From assembly GCA_009809945.1 (NCBI GenBank), contig WTPW01000066.1:24670-88669 (forward strand): a stretch of 64,000 bases of DNA. The letters run 5' to 3'. Source of the DNA: Gigaspora margarita. Taxonomy: Eukaryota; Glomeromycota; Glomeromycetes; Diversisporales; Gigasporaceae. Made by a program: the position numbers and the translations under genes. Positions 11,054 to 22,262 of the stretch are shown one piece after another. Within the stretch, counting starts at the first letter, position 1; every line of letters begins with the position of its first letter. Under the pieces are notes generated by a model. The model did not search any database and was not told the origin of the DNA. It saw only the letters and a program-made list of their open reading frames with translations.

Positions 11054-13156
11054 AGGACCCTAGACATCTCTGATATATGTCATATTTTTTTTAGCAAATT
11101 GATTCAATTTTGATCTAAGGTCCAAATTTTAATTTTAGCAAATTGAAGTTAATTTTAAAAAGAATCATAATTGAATATTTTGGCGAATTACTAAGATTTT
11201 ATACATGTCATATTTTATTTTTAGCAATTTAACCACATTTTGATTATAATCAATCTGGATATAACAAGTTATTAATAGTTTACGGAGCAAAGTGATAATC
11301 AATTATAATTGAAAAGTAGTTGTAGCATATAATTAGGCTTTAGTATCAATAGCAACTTGGTACTTACCCTGCATATGTATTATGATCATTGATCATGATT
11401 GTATGTCGATAAACAAATAATTATGTAATACAATTGTATGGGTTATTATTAAGTAAATTAGTTAGTAATTTATATAATAATTTTTAACTTTTCAAAATAA
11501 TCTACTGTTTGGTGATAATTTACAAGAAATTTTACTATGCTAACTAAAAAACATTTTATAAAAAGACTTGTAGCGCATATCATAAACTAATAAAATCTCA
11601 AATTTTATAAAAAAGTATTAAAAACTCGTGAAGATATTAACATTTTTGTAAATTTGGACACATACATTTTTGCAAGTTTTTCCCTAAACTTCAAATGCTT
11701 TCAGAAGCACTTTCTCAAAATGAAACTTTCAAAACGTAACTAAGTAAGTTGGTAGAATAGGTGTTTTAAAGTCTTTATTTAAAATTTTATCGAAAACTGA
11801 TTAATATTGACGAAGTTATAATGATTTTTCAATTTGCTTCCAGATTCAGAATTGTCTAAAATTTACAATTTTGATAAAAACAAAAAAATTACATCACAAG
11901 CTAAATTTTTACAAGTTCAAATGAAACAAGTTACAGGTACTAAATAAACTTTTAGAACATATTATTGACTAATAGAATCTCAAATTTTATAAAAAAATGT
12001 TAAAATTCGTAAAGATATTAACGTTTTTGTAAATTTAGATGTATACGTTTTTGCAAACGATTTTGGCATATGATATACGTTTTTGGAAATAGAAAAAATC
12101 TTTTATCAAAGATTTCTCTATGAGTTTTTGACCAAATTCGATAAAAAATTTTTTATTTAAATTCTATATATTTGTAGAATTAAAATAAAAAAATTTTCAT
12201 TAAATTTGGTCAAGAACTCGTAGAGAAATCTTTGATGAAAGATTTTTTCTATTTCCAATAATGTATATTACGTGCCAAAATTGTTTGCAAAAACATATGC
12301 GTCTGAATTTACAAAAACATTAATATCTCCACGAGTTTTCAACATTTTTTCATAAAATTTGAGATTCTATTAGTCAATAATATGCTCTAAAGTTTACTTA
12401 GTGCGCAGTAACTTGTTTTATTTGAACTTGTAAAAATCTAGCCTGTGATGTAATTTTTCTGTTTTTGTTAAAATTGTAAATTTTAGAAAATTCTGAATTT
12501 GGAAGCAAATTGAAAAATCATTATAACTTTGTCAATATTAATCCGTTTTTGATGAAATTTTGATTGAAGACTTTAAAATACCTATTCTATCAACTTACTT
12601 AGTCATGTTTTAGAGGTTTCATTTTGAGAAAGTACTTCAGAAAGCACTTGAAGTTTAGAAGAAAACTTGCAAAAACGTATGCATCTGAATTTACAAAAAT
12701 GTTAATATCTTCACAAGTTTTTAATACTTTTTATAAAATTTGAGATTCAATTAGTTCATGATATATGCTACAAGTCTTGTTATAAATTTTTTTTAGTTAG
12801 CATAATAAAATTTCTTGTAAATCATTGCCGAATAGTGGGTTATTTTGAAAAAGCAAAAAAACCAAAGAAGCTACATTGAAATTGTTTACAGGAACTTTTA
12901 TCAAAGATATCTTCACGAGTTCTTGACCAAATTTGATAAAAAATTTTTTATTTTAATTCTATGAATTTAAATAAAAAAATTTATACTATATTTATTTACT
13001 CAATACTAGATATTATAATTTAGTTTTTAGCAAATTACTATAAAGTTTATATATAATAATCTAACTTTTAGCAAATTTACTTGATTTTAGGGATAGCAAA
13101 AACGTCTAAATTTATGCAGATCAGTTATGACCTATATGAGAGATGTCTGGGGTCCT
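11054..13156. mobile_element. 2.1-kb hAT-like non-autonomous element with a nested palindrome
   Basis: 31-bp inverted ends begin AGGACCCTAGACATCTCTGA at 11054 and match inverted at 13126-13156 with a few mismatches. The flanking octamers ATTAGTTT (11046-11053) and ATTAGTTC (13157-13164) agree at 7 of 8 bases, an 8-bp target duplication. TTTTAGCAAATT motifs recur near both ends. The middle is filled by a truncated copy of the giant palindrome. No transposase frame is present. Confidence 0.8.
11490..12985. repeat. Truncated, diverged copy of the giant palindrome
   Basis: The two halves are inverted copies of each other and align with the inner part of 3166-5433. Shared sequence includes TTACAAGAAATTTTACTATG and GACTTGTAGCGCATA. 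The GGGAATTGC termini are missing on both sides, so the copy is internally derived and sits inside the 11054-13156 element. Confidence 0.8.
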
Positions 13157-13190
13157 ATTAGTTCTAAATTATTTCAAAAGTATACTATTA

Positions 13191-13346
13191 GGGGAGTGAC
13201 AAAAATCAGGTGATTTTTTAGGGGGAGAGGGGGGGTAAAAAATGTTGAAATTATATATAGGAACCTGACTAAATTTATATTAAAAAAGGGGGGAGGGGGG
13301 TAGGCCTCTAATAAAAAATAATCAGGTAATTAATGACACGGCCCTT
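13191..13346. repeat. MITE family C, second copy
   Basis: Closely matches 7196-7352 over its whole length, including GTAAAAAATGTTGAAATTAT and the G-rich tracts. It lies just outside the right end of the 11054-13156 element. Confidence 0.75.
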
Positions 13347-13573
13347 AGCAATTAGCTAGTTACTTAGCTAATATTTTGGTTAGTTGGTTTGGCCAGCCAA
13401 CCAAAATCATATAGCTTAAATTACTAGATTTACTTGTTTGTGCTAGTAATATAACCCAAACAAAGAAAATTTATTGTATAAATAAACAAAGTGTAAAAAC
13501 ACAAATTTAGGATTAAGAGGTTAATATAGGGTGTTCAGGATTATGTAATGTAATTAAGTAAATTATATGATTT

Positions 13574-14583
13574 TAACAATTATAGAACATGTTCTTTTAA
13601 TTGCTGTCTATAATAAAAATTATAATAAAAACATATGAATTTACTATAAATATGGATTAGAAGATTCTTTTAAATCTAACTTATTAACTTAAAATTAAAT
13701 TTTTTGGGGTATAGAACAAGAGGAGAAGAAAAAATTGATCTTAAAGATCAAATTAAAATTTTGACAATTTTGCACAAAACTAAAATGTAACTTTGCCAAA
13801 AATGAATATTTTTTGATTTTGTAATAAAAAGCATATGTAAAAACATGCTCTGAACAACTTTACTTAGTCAGCAAAAGTAGGTTACCTTGTAAAAAAAAGT
13901 GAAAAATGGGTTTAAAGTTGGAAAAAAAATTTTTATTTTTTTCAATTTTAAATCCATTTTACACTTAGTAAAAGGTCCGAAAAAATATACTTTAATTTTA
14001 ATATGAATAGAATTATCTGCTGAACAAGTTTACTTAAAGCCCAAAGCAGGTTACTTGACAAAAAAAAGGGTTTATATTGAAACTTCAAAATTTTTAACTT
14101 TAGCACATAGTAGTGTTAGCACTGGAATACTAGAACACTACTGGAACACCACTGGGATTCACTGGAACTACTGAAAACTATAAGAATCTGAAATTCTAGT
14201 AGTGTTCCAGTAGTATTCCATAATTCCAGTGCCAATACTAGCATATAGATAATCCATTTTTTTTTACAAGGTATCCTAACTTTTGCCGACTAAGTAAAGT
14301 TGTTCAGAGCATGTTTTTACATATGCTTCTCATCACAAAATCAAAAAATATTTATTTTTGGCAAAGTTACATTTTTGTTTTGTGCAAAATTAGCAAAATT
14401 TTAATTCGATCTTTAAGCTCAATTTTTTCTTCTCCTCTTGTTCTATACCCCTGAAAAATTTAATCTTAAGTTAATAAGTTAGATTTAAAAGAATCTTCTA
14501 ATCCATATCTATATGTTTTTATTATAATTTTTATTATAAATAACATTTGGACCATTTTTTAAGAACATGTTCTATAACTGTTA
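13574..14583. mobile_element. 1-kb foldback element
   Basis: The left end TAACAATTATAGAACATGTT is repeated inverted at 14564-14583 with one or two changes. Arms of roughly 330 bp mirror each other (13574-13900 and 14250-14583). They share GAACAAGAGGAGAAGAAAAA, ACATATGTAAAAACATGCTC-type sequence and a poly-A stretch at the inner border. The loop carries a smaller nested element. No target duplication is evident. Confidence 0.8.
14111..14240. mobile_element. Small MITE in the loop of the 1-kb foldback
   Basis: 18-bp inverted ends, TAGTGTTAGCACTGGAAT at 14111 and its complement to 14240 with two mismatches, plus further GTGTTCCAGTAGT-type inverted copies inside. Confidence 0.7.
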
Positions 14584-14730
14584 AAGAGGTTAATTATATA
14601 ATAAATGCAAAATAAATTTAAAATTATATGAAAATTTTAATTAAATAATGCAATTTTACATTAGTTATGCTTTTTTTAAAACCATCTTTATTAGTATTTA
14701 TTTATAGATTAAAATTCAAAAAATTTAATA

Positions 14731-15000
14731 TTATCTGCTAAATTTGTTTATAAGCAGAAAAACTGCATTTACATCTACTCCTGAAACTGGTAAACAGATA
14801 TACACCAATGAGATTTTGCTAAGATTAGGTAACAAAGCCATCTTTTTATGCCAATACTTATCTAAATCAAAATTTTTACCAACTGTTTCCAATAATCCAG
14901 AATAAATAGCCCATTCATTAATAAGATCATTTGATGGATTTTCCCAACTCTTTAATTATTTATATAATGCAAAATTGTGACGATCTGTTTGTGCTTGTAT
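14731..15000 (-). pseudogene. hAT transposase C-terminal (dimerisation) remnant
   Basis: The minus-strand frame reads SWENPSNDLINEWAIYSGLL, then DKYWHKK and LLPNLSKISLVYICLPVS, matching the order of the conserved hAT C-terminus (YW..., P-L-S-K-A-yL-IP-S). The usual ERSFS box is lost. One in-frame TAA lies at 14956-14958, where LYK-stop-LKSW suggests a former Gln. This is the only hAT protein trace in a window that has several 8-bp-TSD elements. Confidence 0.7.
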
Positions 15001-15999
15001 GGGCAACAATAAGAATATATCTTATCATTATTGTTATCATCTTTATATGTTTCAACAATACAGCTTGAAAGTTTTTTTTATTTTTTGGTATCTAAAAAGA
15101 CAAGTCACTTCAATTGAAATCATAGATTTAATGACTTTCTACAAATAGCAATAATAACTTAATATGGGTAGCAATAAGAATCATCTTTATGCCATCTACT
15201 AATCATATTTTAGCCACATAATCTAAATGCTTTTTTTTGTTCAATTATGCTAAGCATATGCAATGCGAAAAAATAGTAAATTATATACATAATTTCGCAT
15301 TGCATAATCCTGGACACCCTAGGTTAATGCTAGACATTATGTAAAATTTCATCACTGACATTTTTAATTAGTGCACAAAAGTTGATTTAAACGCTAGTTT
15401 TGCTTTTTTCTTCTTCTGCACGTGTTGGGAATTCATATTAGGCTGATCAAAATTCAAACTTACTGTCTTTTTAGGGGGTCGTCTAAAGCAGAGATAAATC
15501 ATATAATCTCTGCTAATCAAATTATTAAATTTTGAAAAACAGCAGCCTAAACCTACCTTGAATAGGCTAATTAAAAATATCAGGAAAGCAATTTTGTATA
15601 CATATAACTATCTAAAACCTACTCTAACTAGAGTTCGATCCTATTCTTTAAGGGCCATCCAGATTAAATTCGGACCCTACTTTGTGTATCTGGATAATAA
15701 TCCGAATCTGGAGAAATCCAAATTCAATTATTGAATCCAGATTCAATATGAGTACAAAGTGCCATCACTTTACTTATTACATTTACGAATTTGGCTATAG
15801 TGTTAATATGAAGCTGTTTTATTTGAAATATACCAAATTTGAATAGTTTATTTCAAATAGCTAACAAAATGAAATACCAATTTCAAATTTAATAAATTAA
15901 TAAGAAATATGTCAAACAAATACAGTGAGATATGCGAAATATAGTTAATTTTTGTGTATCAAAAGATTAAGATCGAATTTAGTATAGGAAGTTCTATAT
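15001..15999. other. Intergenic DNA, possible upstream hAT debris
   Basis: No intact frame. The minus strand from 15000 to about 15250 could be further decayed hAT sequence. A CAGATTC/GGATT-rich patch at 15650-15760 resembles the ATCCGAAT-type repeats seen at 18340-18450 and 37440-37560. Confidence 0.4.
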
Positions 16000-16065
16000 A
16001 ATGTTGTTAGCCGAAATTATTTTATGCTTGTTGAAATATTTTGACATTTAATATTTAGGCATGCC

Positions 16066-16228
16066 GAAATTCTAAAATAATGCCGAAAGTCTAAATAATG
16101 TTGAAATGTCTAAATAATGTCAAAATGTCTAAATAATGTCAAAATGTCTAAATAATGTCTAAATGTTTAAATAATGCTGAAATGTCTAAATAATGTTGAA
16201 ATGTCTAAATAATGTCGAAATGTCTAAA
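16066..16228. repeat. 19-bp tandem repeat (left subterminal array)
   Basis: About eight copies of AAAATGTCTAAATAATGTC with variants. Confidence 0.85.
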
Positions 16229-16460
16229 TTAAGGGGTCGCTTAAAGGCTACTTAAAGCCAAGTCCATCACGAGATTTTCTGTTGCATACAACCAATCAAA
16301 ATAACAAATTTTTTGTTTACACGAATGCAAAAATGTCTAAATGATATCAAAATGTTTAAATTAATGGATCGCTTAAAGGCTATTTAAAGCCAAGTTCATC
16401 ATGAGATTTTTTGTTGCATATGACCACTTAAAATTACAAATTTTTTGTTTACATGAGTCA
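16229..16460. repeat. Internal direct duplication
   Basis: Two copies of a ~130-bp unit, beginning AAATTAAGGGGTCGCTTAAA and AAATTAATGGATCGCTTAAA. Both run through CAAGTCCATCACGAGATTTT-type sequence to a shared ACAAATTTTTTGTTTACA end. Confidence 0.75.
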
Positions 16461-16863
16461 GCCCGACGAAGCAATAAAGTAAAAAGTGCAAGAAATAAAT
16501 GTCTAAATCTATCTTGGTGTATTAAGAAAAAATGCTGAGAGACAATTTTACCTATAACTTTCTCATAATAGCCTATATGGGCCTAAACTAACCCTAACCT
16601 TAACGTTAATGATTTTTTAATTAAATTTCATGATGGACTAGCTTTATGCATTCATATCGTAACTTTTTAAGTTATAGTATATCATAGCATGCGTATATGC
16701 CATACTGGTTGTTTATGCATATAAATACGTATTTAAAATACATTAAACAATTAATTTATTTATGTATTGCTTAAATAAAAGTTATGCTGCGATGGAAACC
16801 CATATGGATTTTGTTGTAACTTCAGGATAATCTTATTATATTGCTAATTATCGCTAATCTAGA

Positions 16864-17030
16864 CATTTAGTCATATAATGTATATTTAGTCATTTATTTA
16901 GGCATTTAGTCATATAATGTATATTTAGTCATCTATTTAGACATTTAGTCATATAATGTATATTTAGTCATTTATTTAGACATTTAGTCATATAATGTAC
17001 ATTTAGTCATTTATTTAGACATTTAATCAA
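16864..17030. repeat. 39-bp tandem repeat (right subterminal array)
   Basis: Just over four copies, each starting CATTTAGTCATATAATGTA, at 16864, 16903, 16942, 16981 and 17020. Confidence 0.9.
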
Positions 17031-17136
17031 ATTTAGAATTTCAACATTTCGACAAAAAATAATGCATGTCGAAATATATTTTGACACTTAATTGTCTAAA
17101 TGCCTGATGAAATAGAGTATTTCGACTAACAACATT

Positions 17137-17691
17137 AGTTTTATAGCAAATTTATATGTTTTTTTTTAGTTGTTATTAGTGATTTGACCCAGGTGGGTGT
17201 CACCCGGATATGCTATCTGGTTGCGAATTTATGATGATCCATATGTGCATGTACCACGTCATTTCTAAATTTGATTCTGAATTGGCATGTGTTATTAGAA
17301 TTTTATATGATACCACATATCAGATATAGATTTGGTTTTCATAGTGTATCGAATACCCCAATACAGTATGGTTTTGAGTTAGCTCATATTGGAATTAACA
17401 GTTGTGGTTTCTATCACAATTTACTGTAAAATTTTGTTACAAAACTTCTGATTATTGTGGTGATTTGCTGTAAAAAAAAATTCTGTACGGATGACCAGAA
17501 TTGTATAGTATGGGAAATTACAGTATGGTACCAGTATTATAGATGCTTGACGCAACTGATGAAGCCTGGCGAAACCTTGCCTCAACCTGACGAAACCATA
17601 AGTTGCATGACGCATGATGCAACTCAACTATATGTTTTTAAGGGTCACATAAGCAGTTGCGTTAGGTCATATGAGCCATGCCAGGTATAAT
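17137..17691. other. Intergenic DNA
   Basis: No gene supported. Short overlapping frames at 17421-17690 lie in DNA with internal GAAGCCTGGCGAAACC-type repeats and have no recognisable domain. Confidence 0.45.
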
Positions 17692-17887
17692 TAACCCTAA
17701 CACTAATATATATAACACCGGATCAGTATGGTACAGTTTTTGAAAATATTAATCGATACCATACCAGACCGGTATGGTATCGATTAGTATTTTCACAAAT
17801 CAATATGGTATGGGTGAGCATATTAGTATAGTACACCCCGAATTTTACCATACTGATCCGGTGTTATATATATTAGCGTTAGGATTA
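17692..17887. mobile_element. Palindromic MITE (ACACCGGATCAGTATGGTA)
   Basis: 31-bp perfect inverted ends lie at 17703-17733 and 17846-17876. The pairing extends weakly outward through CTAACA/TTAGG-type sequence. A second hairpin at 17755-17785 contains CCGGTATGGTATCGATTA. Confidence 0.85.
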
Positions 17888-18172
17888 GAATTATATCTGC
17901 TCATCTATACCACATTGATAAGGTATAATTTCAGCATTAAGTTAATCAGACGGGGTGTAAAATACCTGTATTTCCATTCATTCTATGCTGTTCTGCTGTA
18001 ACCTCTCAATATTTGGTTGATTCATGATTTACTGTAAAAATTTGTTACAATTGACACACAATAATGTCATGATTATGTGTCCCACTAATTTTCAAATCAG
18101 CTGTAATAAATAATCGTTACATTCACATTTATCAAAGGGAGTGTAATATATTTACTTGTCGAATTGATAAGA

Positions 18173-18310
18173 GCACTGACATATATTACGTAATATCTTT
18201 TTATCAGAAGGGCCACCCCCTCCCCCCTACATCATATATGAAGTATATATATGATATATTATACCTAGCTAACCCCCTCCCCCAAGATATTACGTAATAT
18301 CTGTCAGTGC
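18173..18310. mobile_element. MITE with GCACTGACA termini
   Basis: 24-bp inverted ends (18173-18196 and 18287-18310) with two mismatches contain ATTACGTAATAT. The inner arms are C-rich (CCCCCTCCCCC). The style is close to MITE family C. Confidence 0.8.
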
Positions 18311-19262
18311 CCTAATCACATGAAAAGATATTTAGGATTATGATCTGGATAATCCTTATCCTTAATCCGTAAATATTATGGATCTATCCAGTTAAAATTA
18401 ATGGATACGGATGTCCGAATCATTGGATCCATTTGGATTAGCGGATTACAGATCGAAACACTAATCCTAACCCTATCCTAAAGTGACCCTAACCCTAAAT
18501 TTGATTGGCAGTTGGTCACGTGATTTTTCTCTGCTTTAGACTCCCCTTTTAGGAGTTTGTGTTACTAACACAAATAAGTAAAGCCTTGGGTGAACTGATT
18601 GTCGGTGAATTGATTTTCTGTAAATGAACCAGATACATCCTAAAGTTGCCTGGTTGGAGTGTTTGATACAACCGAGCTAAATTGCCACCTAAAAAAAATA
18701 TCAGTTCATGCGATTTTACATAACTCACATTCAAAGAATTTAATAGTTAACTATTTTCACTTTTATGGAAATTCTATTGAAAAGTATCGTATGATAAATC
18801 GTATGATCTGAAATTTTTTGGGGTGACGATTTAAACCCAGTTTGTTAGATACTACTATCAGCAGCACTAAGTTTTGTCGATCAATTTTGTAAAATAGTAT
18901 GGTTTTATAACTACACGTATGTTGAGATATTTCAGGTTATTTTGTTATTTCAATAGTATAAAGATCTACTAAATTTTATATATTAATATTAAATGCAGTA
19001 CTATTTTTATACGTATCATTTGCATCGAAATCGTTAAAGCAGTTAAACCTACTCCTACTGCTGTTTTAACTCCTCAACCAACTCACTTGTTAATATTATC
19101 CGCTCAAGCCTGATGTTTAGGACAAAGAACTTCACCTGCTCTAATTTCTTCGCAACACAAAGAAAGGAAGAATGCAGACAAAATGCAGAGGAAGCAAAGG
19201 AAAGAGCGAAAAAGTGAAAAGAAGAACACAAAAACGAGTGAAGAACTTGCCAATCTTGCAGC
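18311..19262. other. Intergenic DNA with GGATCC/ATCCGA-type repeat
   Basis: 18340-18450 is rich in GGATNNGGAT-like words in both orientations. 19100-19260 is less A+T-rich; on the plus strand it reads as a highly charged helix-like stretch (CRQNAEEAKERAKK) with stops. It may be a gene fragment of unknown kind. Confidence 0.4.
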
Positions 19263-19463
19263 ACGGTGAACTAAATTTTTGTTATGAATACCTTTAAGAC
19301 CCCGGGAGATGCTAGCCAAGTGGTGAAGTCTATCTTCAAGGCTTAACTCCTGATTGTTCTTTCTTAAATAATGTCTTAAATTTCCTTCCGGCATATACTG
19401 CATAACCATTAAATAGTTTCCTTCAGGGTTTTGGGATAAACCATAACAAGGAACAATATTATT
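19263..19463 (-). pseudogene. Protein kinase domain fragment (subdomains V-VIb)
   Basis: The minus-strand frame reads IVPCYGLSQNPEGNYLMVMQ, YMPEGNLRHYLRKN, LEDRLHHLASISRGLKGIHN and KNLVHR. This corresponds to the hinge and the start of the catalytic loop of the tyrosine-kinase-like kinases expanded in Glomeromycotina. Homology stops exactly after HR of the HRD motif, so the catalytic Asp, DFG and C-lobe are missing. The N-lobe is missing too. The downstream frame is unrelated. A stranded fragment, not an active kinase. Confidence 0.75.
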
Positions 19464-19496
19464 AAATCAATCATTAAAAATAATGTAATATTAACC

Positions 19497-19631
19497 AACC
19501 AAAAAGGAAAAATTCCGTGGGGAAAAGAAATAGGCAGCCATTTCTACTTGAAATCGTGGGAAGGCGACGTTCCTTTCATTAGGACTTCTGACATTTCTAA
19601 TTTAGAAATCTCCCGTAAACCACAAAAATGA
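19497..19631 (+). pseudogene. Bacterial-type N6-methylase/specificity-like fragment
   Basis: The frame reads NQKGKIPWGKEIGSHFYLKS, then WEGDVPFIRTSDISNLEI, then stops. The string VPFIRTSDISN is reminiscent of the segment following the methylase core in bacterial N6-adenine methyltransferases and HsdS-like specificity subunits. This is recognition by eye, without a search. It lies only 33 bp from the kinase fragment, on the other strand. Downstream plus-strand sequence (QTPYEFSENTRL, then ALFAKKFYMNETPEKITSA) may continue the same gene in other frames. Transfer from an endobacterium is possible but unproven. Confidence 0.35.
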
Positions 19632-19711
19632 ACTAGTCACCCACACGTCAAACCCCGTATGAGTTCTCGGAAAATACGAGACTTTAAGCCCTTTTTGCTA
19701 AAAAGTTTTAT

Positions 19712-19852
19712 ATGAACGAAACCCCAGAAAAAATAACCTCGGCTAAACTGATCGAGGATCAAGGACAATTAAAACAAAAATACGAACAAGAGTTAATGAA
19801 ACTAAAAAATGTAAAGATTGTCAAAAGATGCCGGCATTTATTCATTGTTTGA
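19712..19852 (+). CDS. Short charged ORF, possible fragment
   Basis: 46 codons from an ATG. The charged, helix-prone stretch EDQGQLKQKYEQELMKLKN suggests a coiled-coil. It could be the tail of the methylase-like fragment upstream, or chance. No family recognised. Confidence 0.25.
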   Translation: MNETPEKITSAKLIEDQGQLKQKYEQELMKLKNVKIVKRCRHLFIV

Positions 19853-21263
19853 TTTCTTCTTCTGAAAAATTAAGGCTCCTTCATTGTTTATAGTCTTGAA
19901 GTTTTTGGGGAAAGTTTTTGATATAGCCTACAAAAATTTAACAATTTATGTAATCTTTCTTATCAAAAAGTCCGTTGTTTTTATAATTAGAGAAGATTTT
20001 TCTTTCGTAGTTTTGGGAAGATTAACACTGATTTACTTGAAAATTACAAAAGTGCTCCAAAAAAATTAGCTCACTTGAATAATAGATTAAAAAATGAACT
20101 GGGGATGACTCAGTGACGACGATTGCTTTACTAAAGAGGAAGTTAAAAAAAAAAGAATTTGACTAATTTTAACTTGTATAAAAAATTACAAATTTAACCA
20201 TCTACAATTCATTGTAAAATTTTACTCAAATTTTAAAAGTAAAATTAGAATAAATATTAAAAATAGATTTAGAATTAGGATTAGGGTTAGAAACAAGGTT
20301 AAATTAAGGTTCTTTATAGTGTTGTACATTTTTTTTTCGTTATATTATCAAACATGTTCATTTAAGCCATTTTGAGTTATAACAATAGGGTAGTTATGTT
20401 AGCCAAGAGGACAAGTTAGCAATATCCACCATATCGATTTAAAAATATTACATATCGATAGTGGATCCTAGAAGAACTTTTATCTGATTATCTAATCTAA
20501 AACAAAAATTTATATGGCTTCAAGTACCTTTTGAGAATGTAACATTTCATTAAAAAAATTACCGCAAAAGTCATTCAAAAGAACGTCTAGATTCACTGTG
20601 CAAAAATAATTAGACTTCAATAATCACATCTTGATCAACATAAAATAGCCAATCATATAAATGTTTTCCTGTGACATAGTGGGCCAATCATATAGTGCTG
20701 CGCTATGATAGTAAATCATTATCTATATAGCCTGATATGAATGTTCGATCTTTTTGGACCGTCTAGCAGTCTAACAGATAGTCTGACTCTCATCTAGTTC
20801 GTAAACCACTGAACCCAGATATGCAATAGCAGAGATGATAAAAAGGATTTTTAATTGATTTAAAATTGATCCCGGATGTACCAAATCACGTGAATTTGCA
20901 TGGGTTTCTCCATAATTAAAGAACTCTATTTGAATGAAATATTAAATTGGAATAGATAAAGTTCGTGTATTTTGTTTGTTTTCAAGCACTATATATTGTT
21001 TTTTAAAATTGTTAAGTCAAGTTTCTTATCAAAAATCTAGATCAGAAGTTTATCGGCCCTAGTGCTTTATACTTGGGTGTATTATGTAATACTATAAAAA
21101 GTGTAAATTTTACATGTATATTTTTATACTATCTACACTAATACCGCATTTATAACAATAAATGACTACCAAGATTAAAAATGTCTAGACAAAGCTGGGA
21201 AAAGTGGTTTAGCTCACGAAAACACAGTATGCATCTGACTTTATCTTTTTATATGATCGATGC
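19853..21263. other. Intergenic DNA
   Basis: No gene is recognised. Noted: a frame at 19884-20069 without domain features, a TTAGGATTAGGGTTAG telomere-like word at 20276, and a short inverted pair ATCCACCATATCGAT / ATCGATAGTGGAT near 20430-20465. Confidence 0.45.
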
Positions 21264-21468
21264 TTACCGTATTGTCACGAAATCATGTTTGTTTTTTTTT
21301 AAAGTGGCACACTCCATATTAAGGTTTCAACAAGTAATTCGATGTAACAGGCAGGATTAAAAGAAATTTTATCTTTGTTTCAAAATAACGCTCATGCACA
21401 TACTCTAAATAAAGCACATATACTCAAAATAACGCGCAGATGGGCGTTATTTCACGACAATATGGTAA
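21264..21468. mobile_element. MITE family D copy 1 (TTACCGTATTGTCACGAAAT)
   Basis: Perfect 20-bp inverted ends at 21264-21283 and 21449-21468. Internal sequence is homologous to 34500-34690, including GGTTTCAACAA and CTCAAAATAACGC. GGGCGTTATTT sits just inside the right end. TA may be the target duplication. Confidence 0.85.
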
Positions 21469-21536
21469 TAAAAGTTTTGTCAATGCTTATAATCTATTAA
21501 TTAATCACAATATCTATAAAATAATGCAGATATATA

Positions 21537-21574
21537 TACGTCAAATACGTCGAATACGTCGAATACGTCAAATA
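21537..21574. repeat. 10-bp tandem repeat (AATACGTCGA)
   Basis: About four copies of a TACGTCGAA unit. Confidence 0.8.
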
Positions 21575-21967
21575 AGCTAAGCATGTTCAGGGCAACATTT
21601 TATATTAACGGTAAAGTTTATAAGGTAAGAATAAAAATACTGATCTGAACAAGTTCATTTAGTATAAAAAGGTTAGTTTGCTTACGTTTTATATGTAATT
21701 AATATCAATATAACTTACATTAAAAACCTTTGATATTTTGCATTGTTCTGGATTATATTGAGAAGTCTAACTTGTGCATTAGTTTGAAATGCATACATAG
21801 TAAAAGAGACCCAAACAATAAAATGTTATTCCTTAAACGGTAAGCAATTGCAGGCAAATTTTAATACAATATAACTTATATCTAATTCTGTTCTAATTTT
21901 TTAAAAAATTAAAATATTTAAACTAACCTTTTTTTTTTTAATAATATTTAAAAATAAGAGTTATATA

Positions 21968-22262
21968 AGGCCATATAAAGTTAATTTTTTGGTTCTCATA
22001 ACATGAGACAAAAAAAATGACCCGGCCGGCCGGCCGGCCGGACTTTTATTTAAAAATTTTTAAAATTTTTTAAATTATAAAATTTAAATTTTAATTTTAA
22101 AAAATAATAACCCGGCATTATAGTATTAAATAAAGTAATGACCCGTCCACCTGGACTTTTATTTAAAAATTATATATATTAAAAAATTTTAAATTTTATA
22201 AAATTTTTCAAAATATGACCCGGCCGGGTTATGAGAACCAAAAAATTAAGTTTATATGGCCT
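21968..22262. mobile_element. MITE with CCGG-rich core
   Basis: 35-bp inverted ends (21968-22002 and 22228-22262) with one mismatch contain TTTTTTGGTTCTCATAAC. Inside each end is GACCCGGCC-type sequence, expanded on the left into a 20-bp CCGGCC repeat at about 22022-22041. It is a G+C island in otherwise A/T-only DNA. Confidence 0.85.

Larger units (their letters stand above)
16000..17136. mobile_element. Non-autonomous element with subterminal repeat arrays
   Basis: 18-bp inverted ends AATGTTGTTAGCCGAAAT (16000-16017) and its complement (17119-17136) have one mismatch. Inside each end is an array of short repeats sharing GTCTAAAT-ATG-type sequence, in opposite orientation on the two arms. 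The middle contains a duplicated ~130-bp unit with GGTCGCTTAAAGGCTA-type sequence. Arrays of this kind next to the ends resemble transposase-binding subterminal repeats of hAT and CACTA elements (inference). Confidence 0.7.

Noticed and set aside
18549..18734. 61-residue minus-strand frame (GGNLARLYQTLQPGN)
   Set aside because: No confident domain. A faint leucine-rich-repeat-like feel in another frame is not enough to call.
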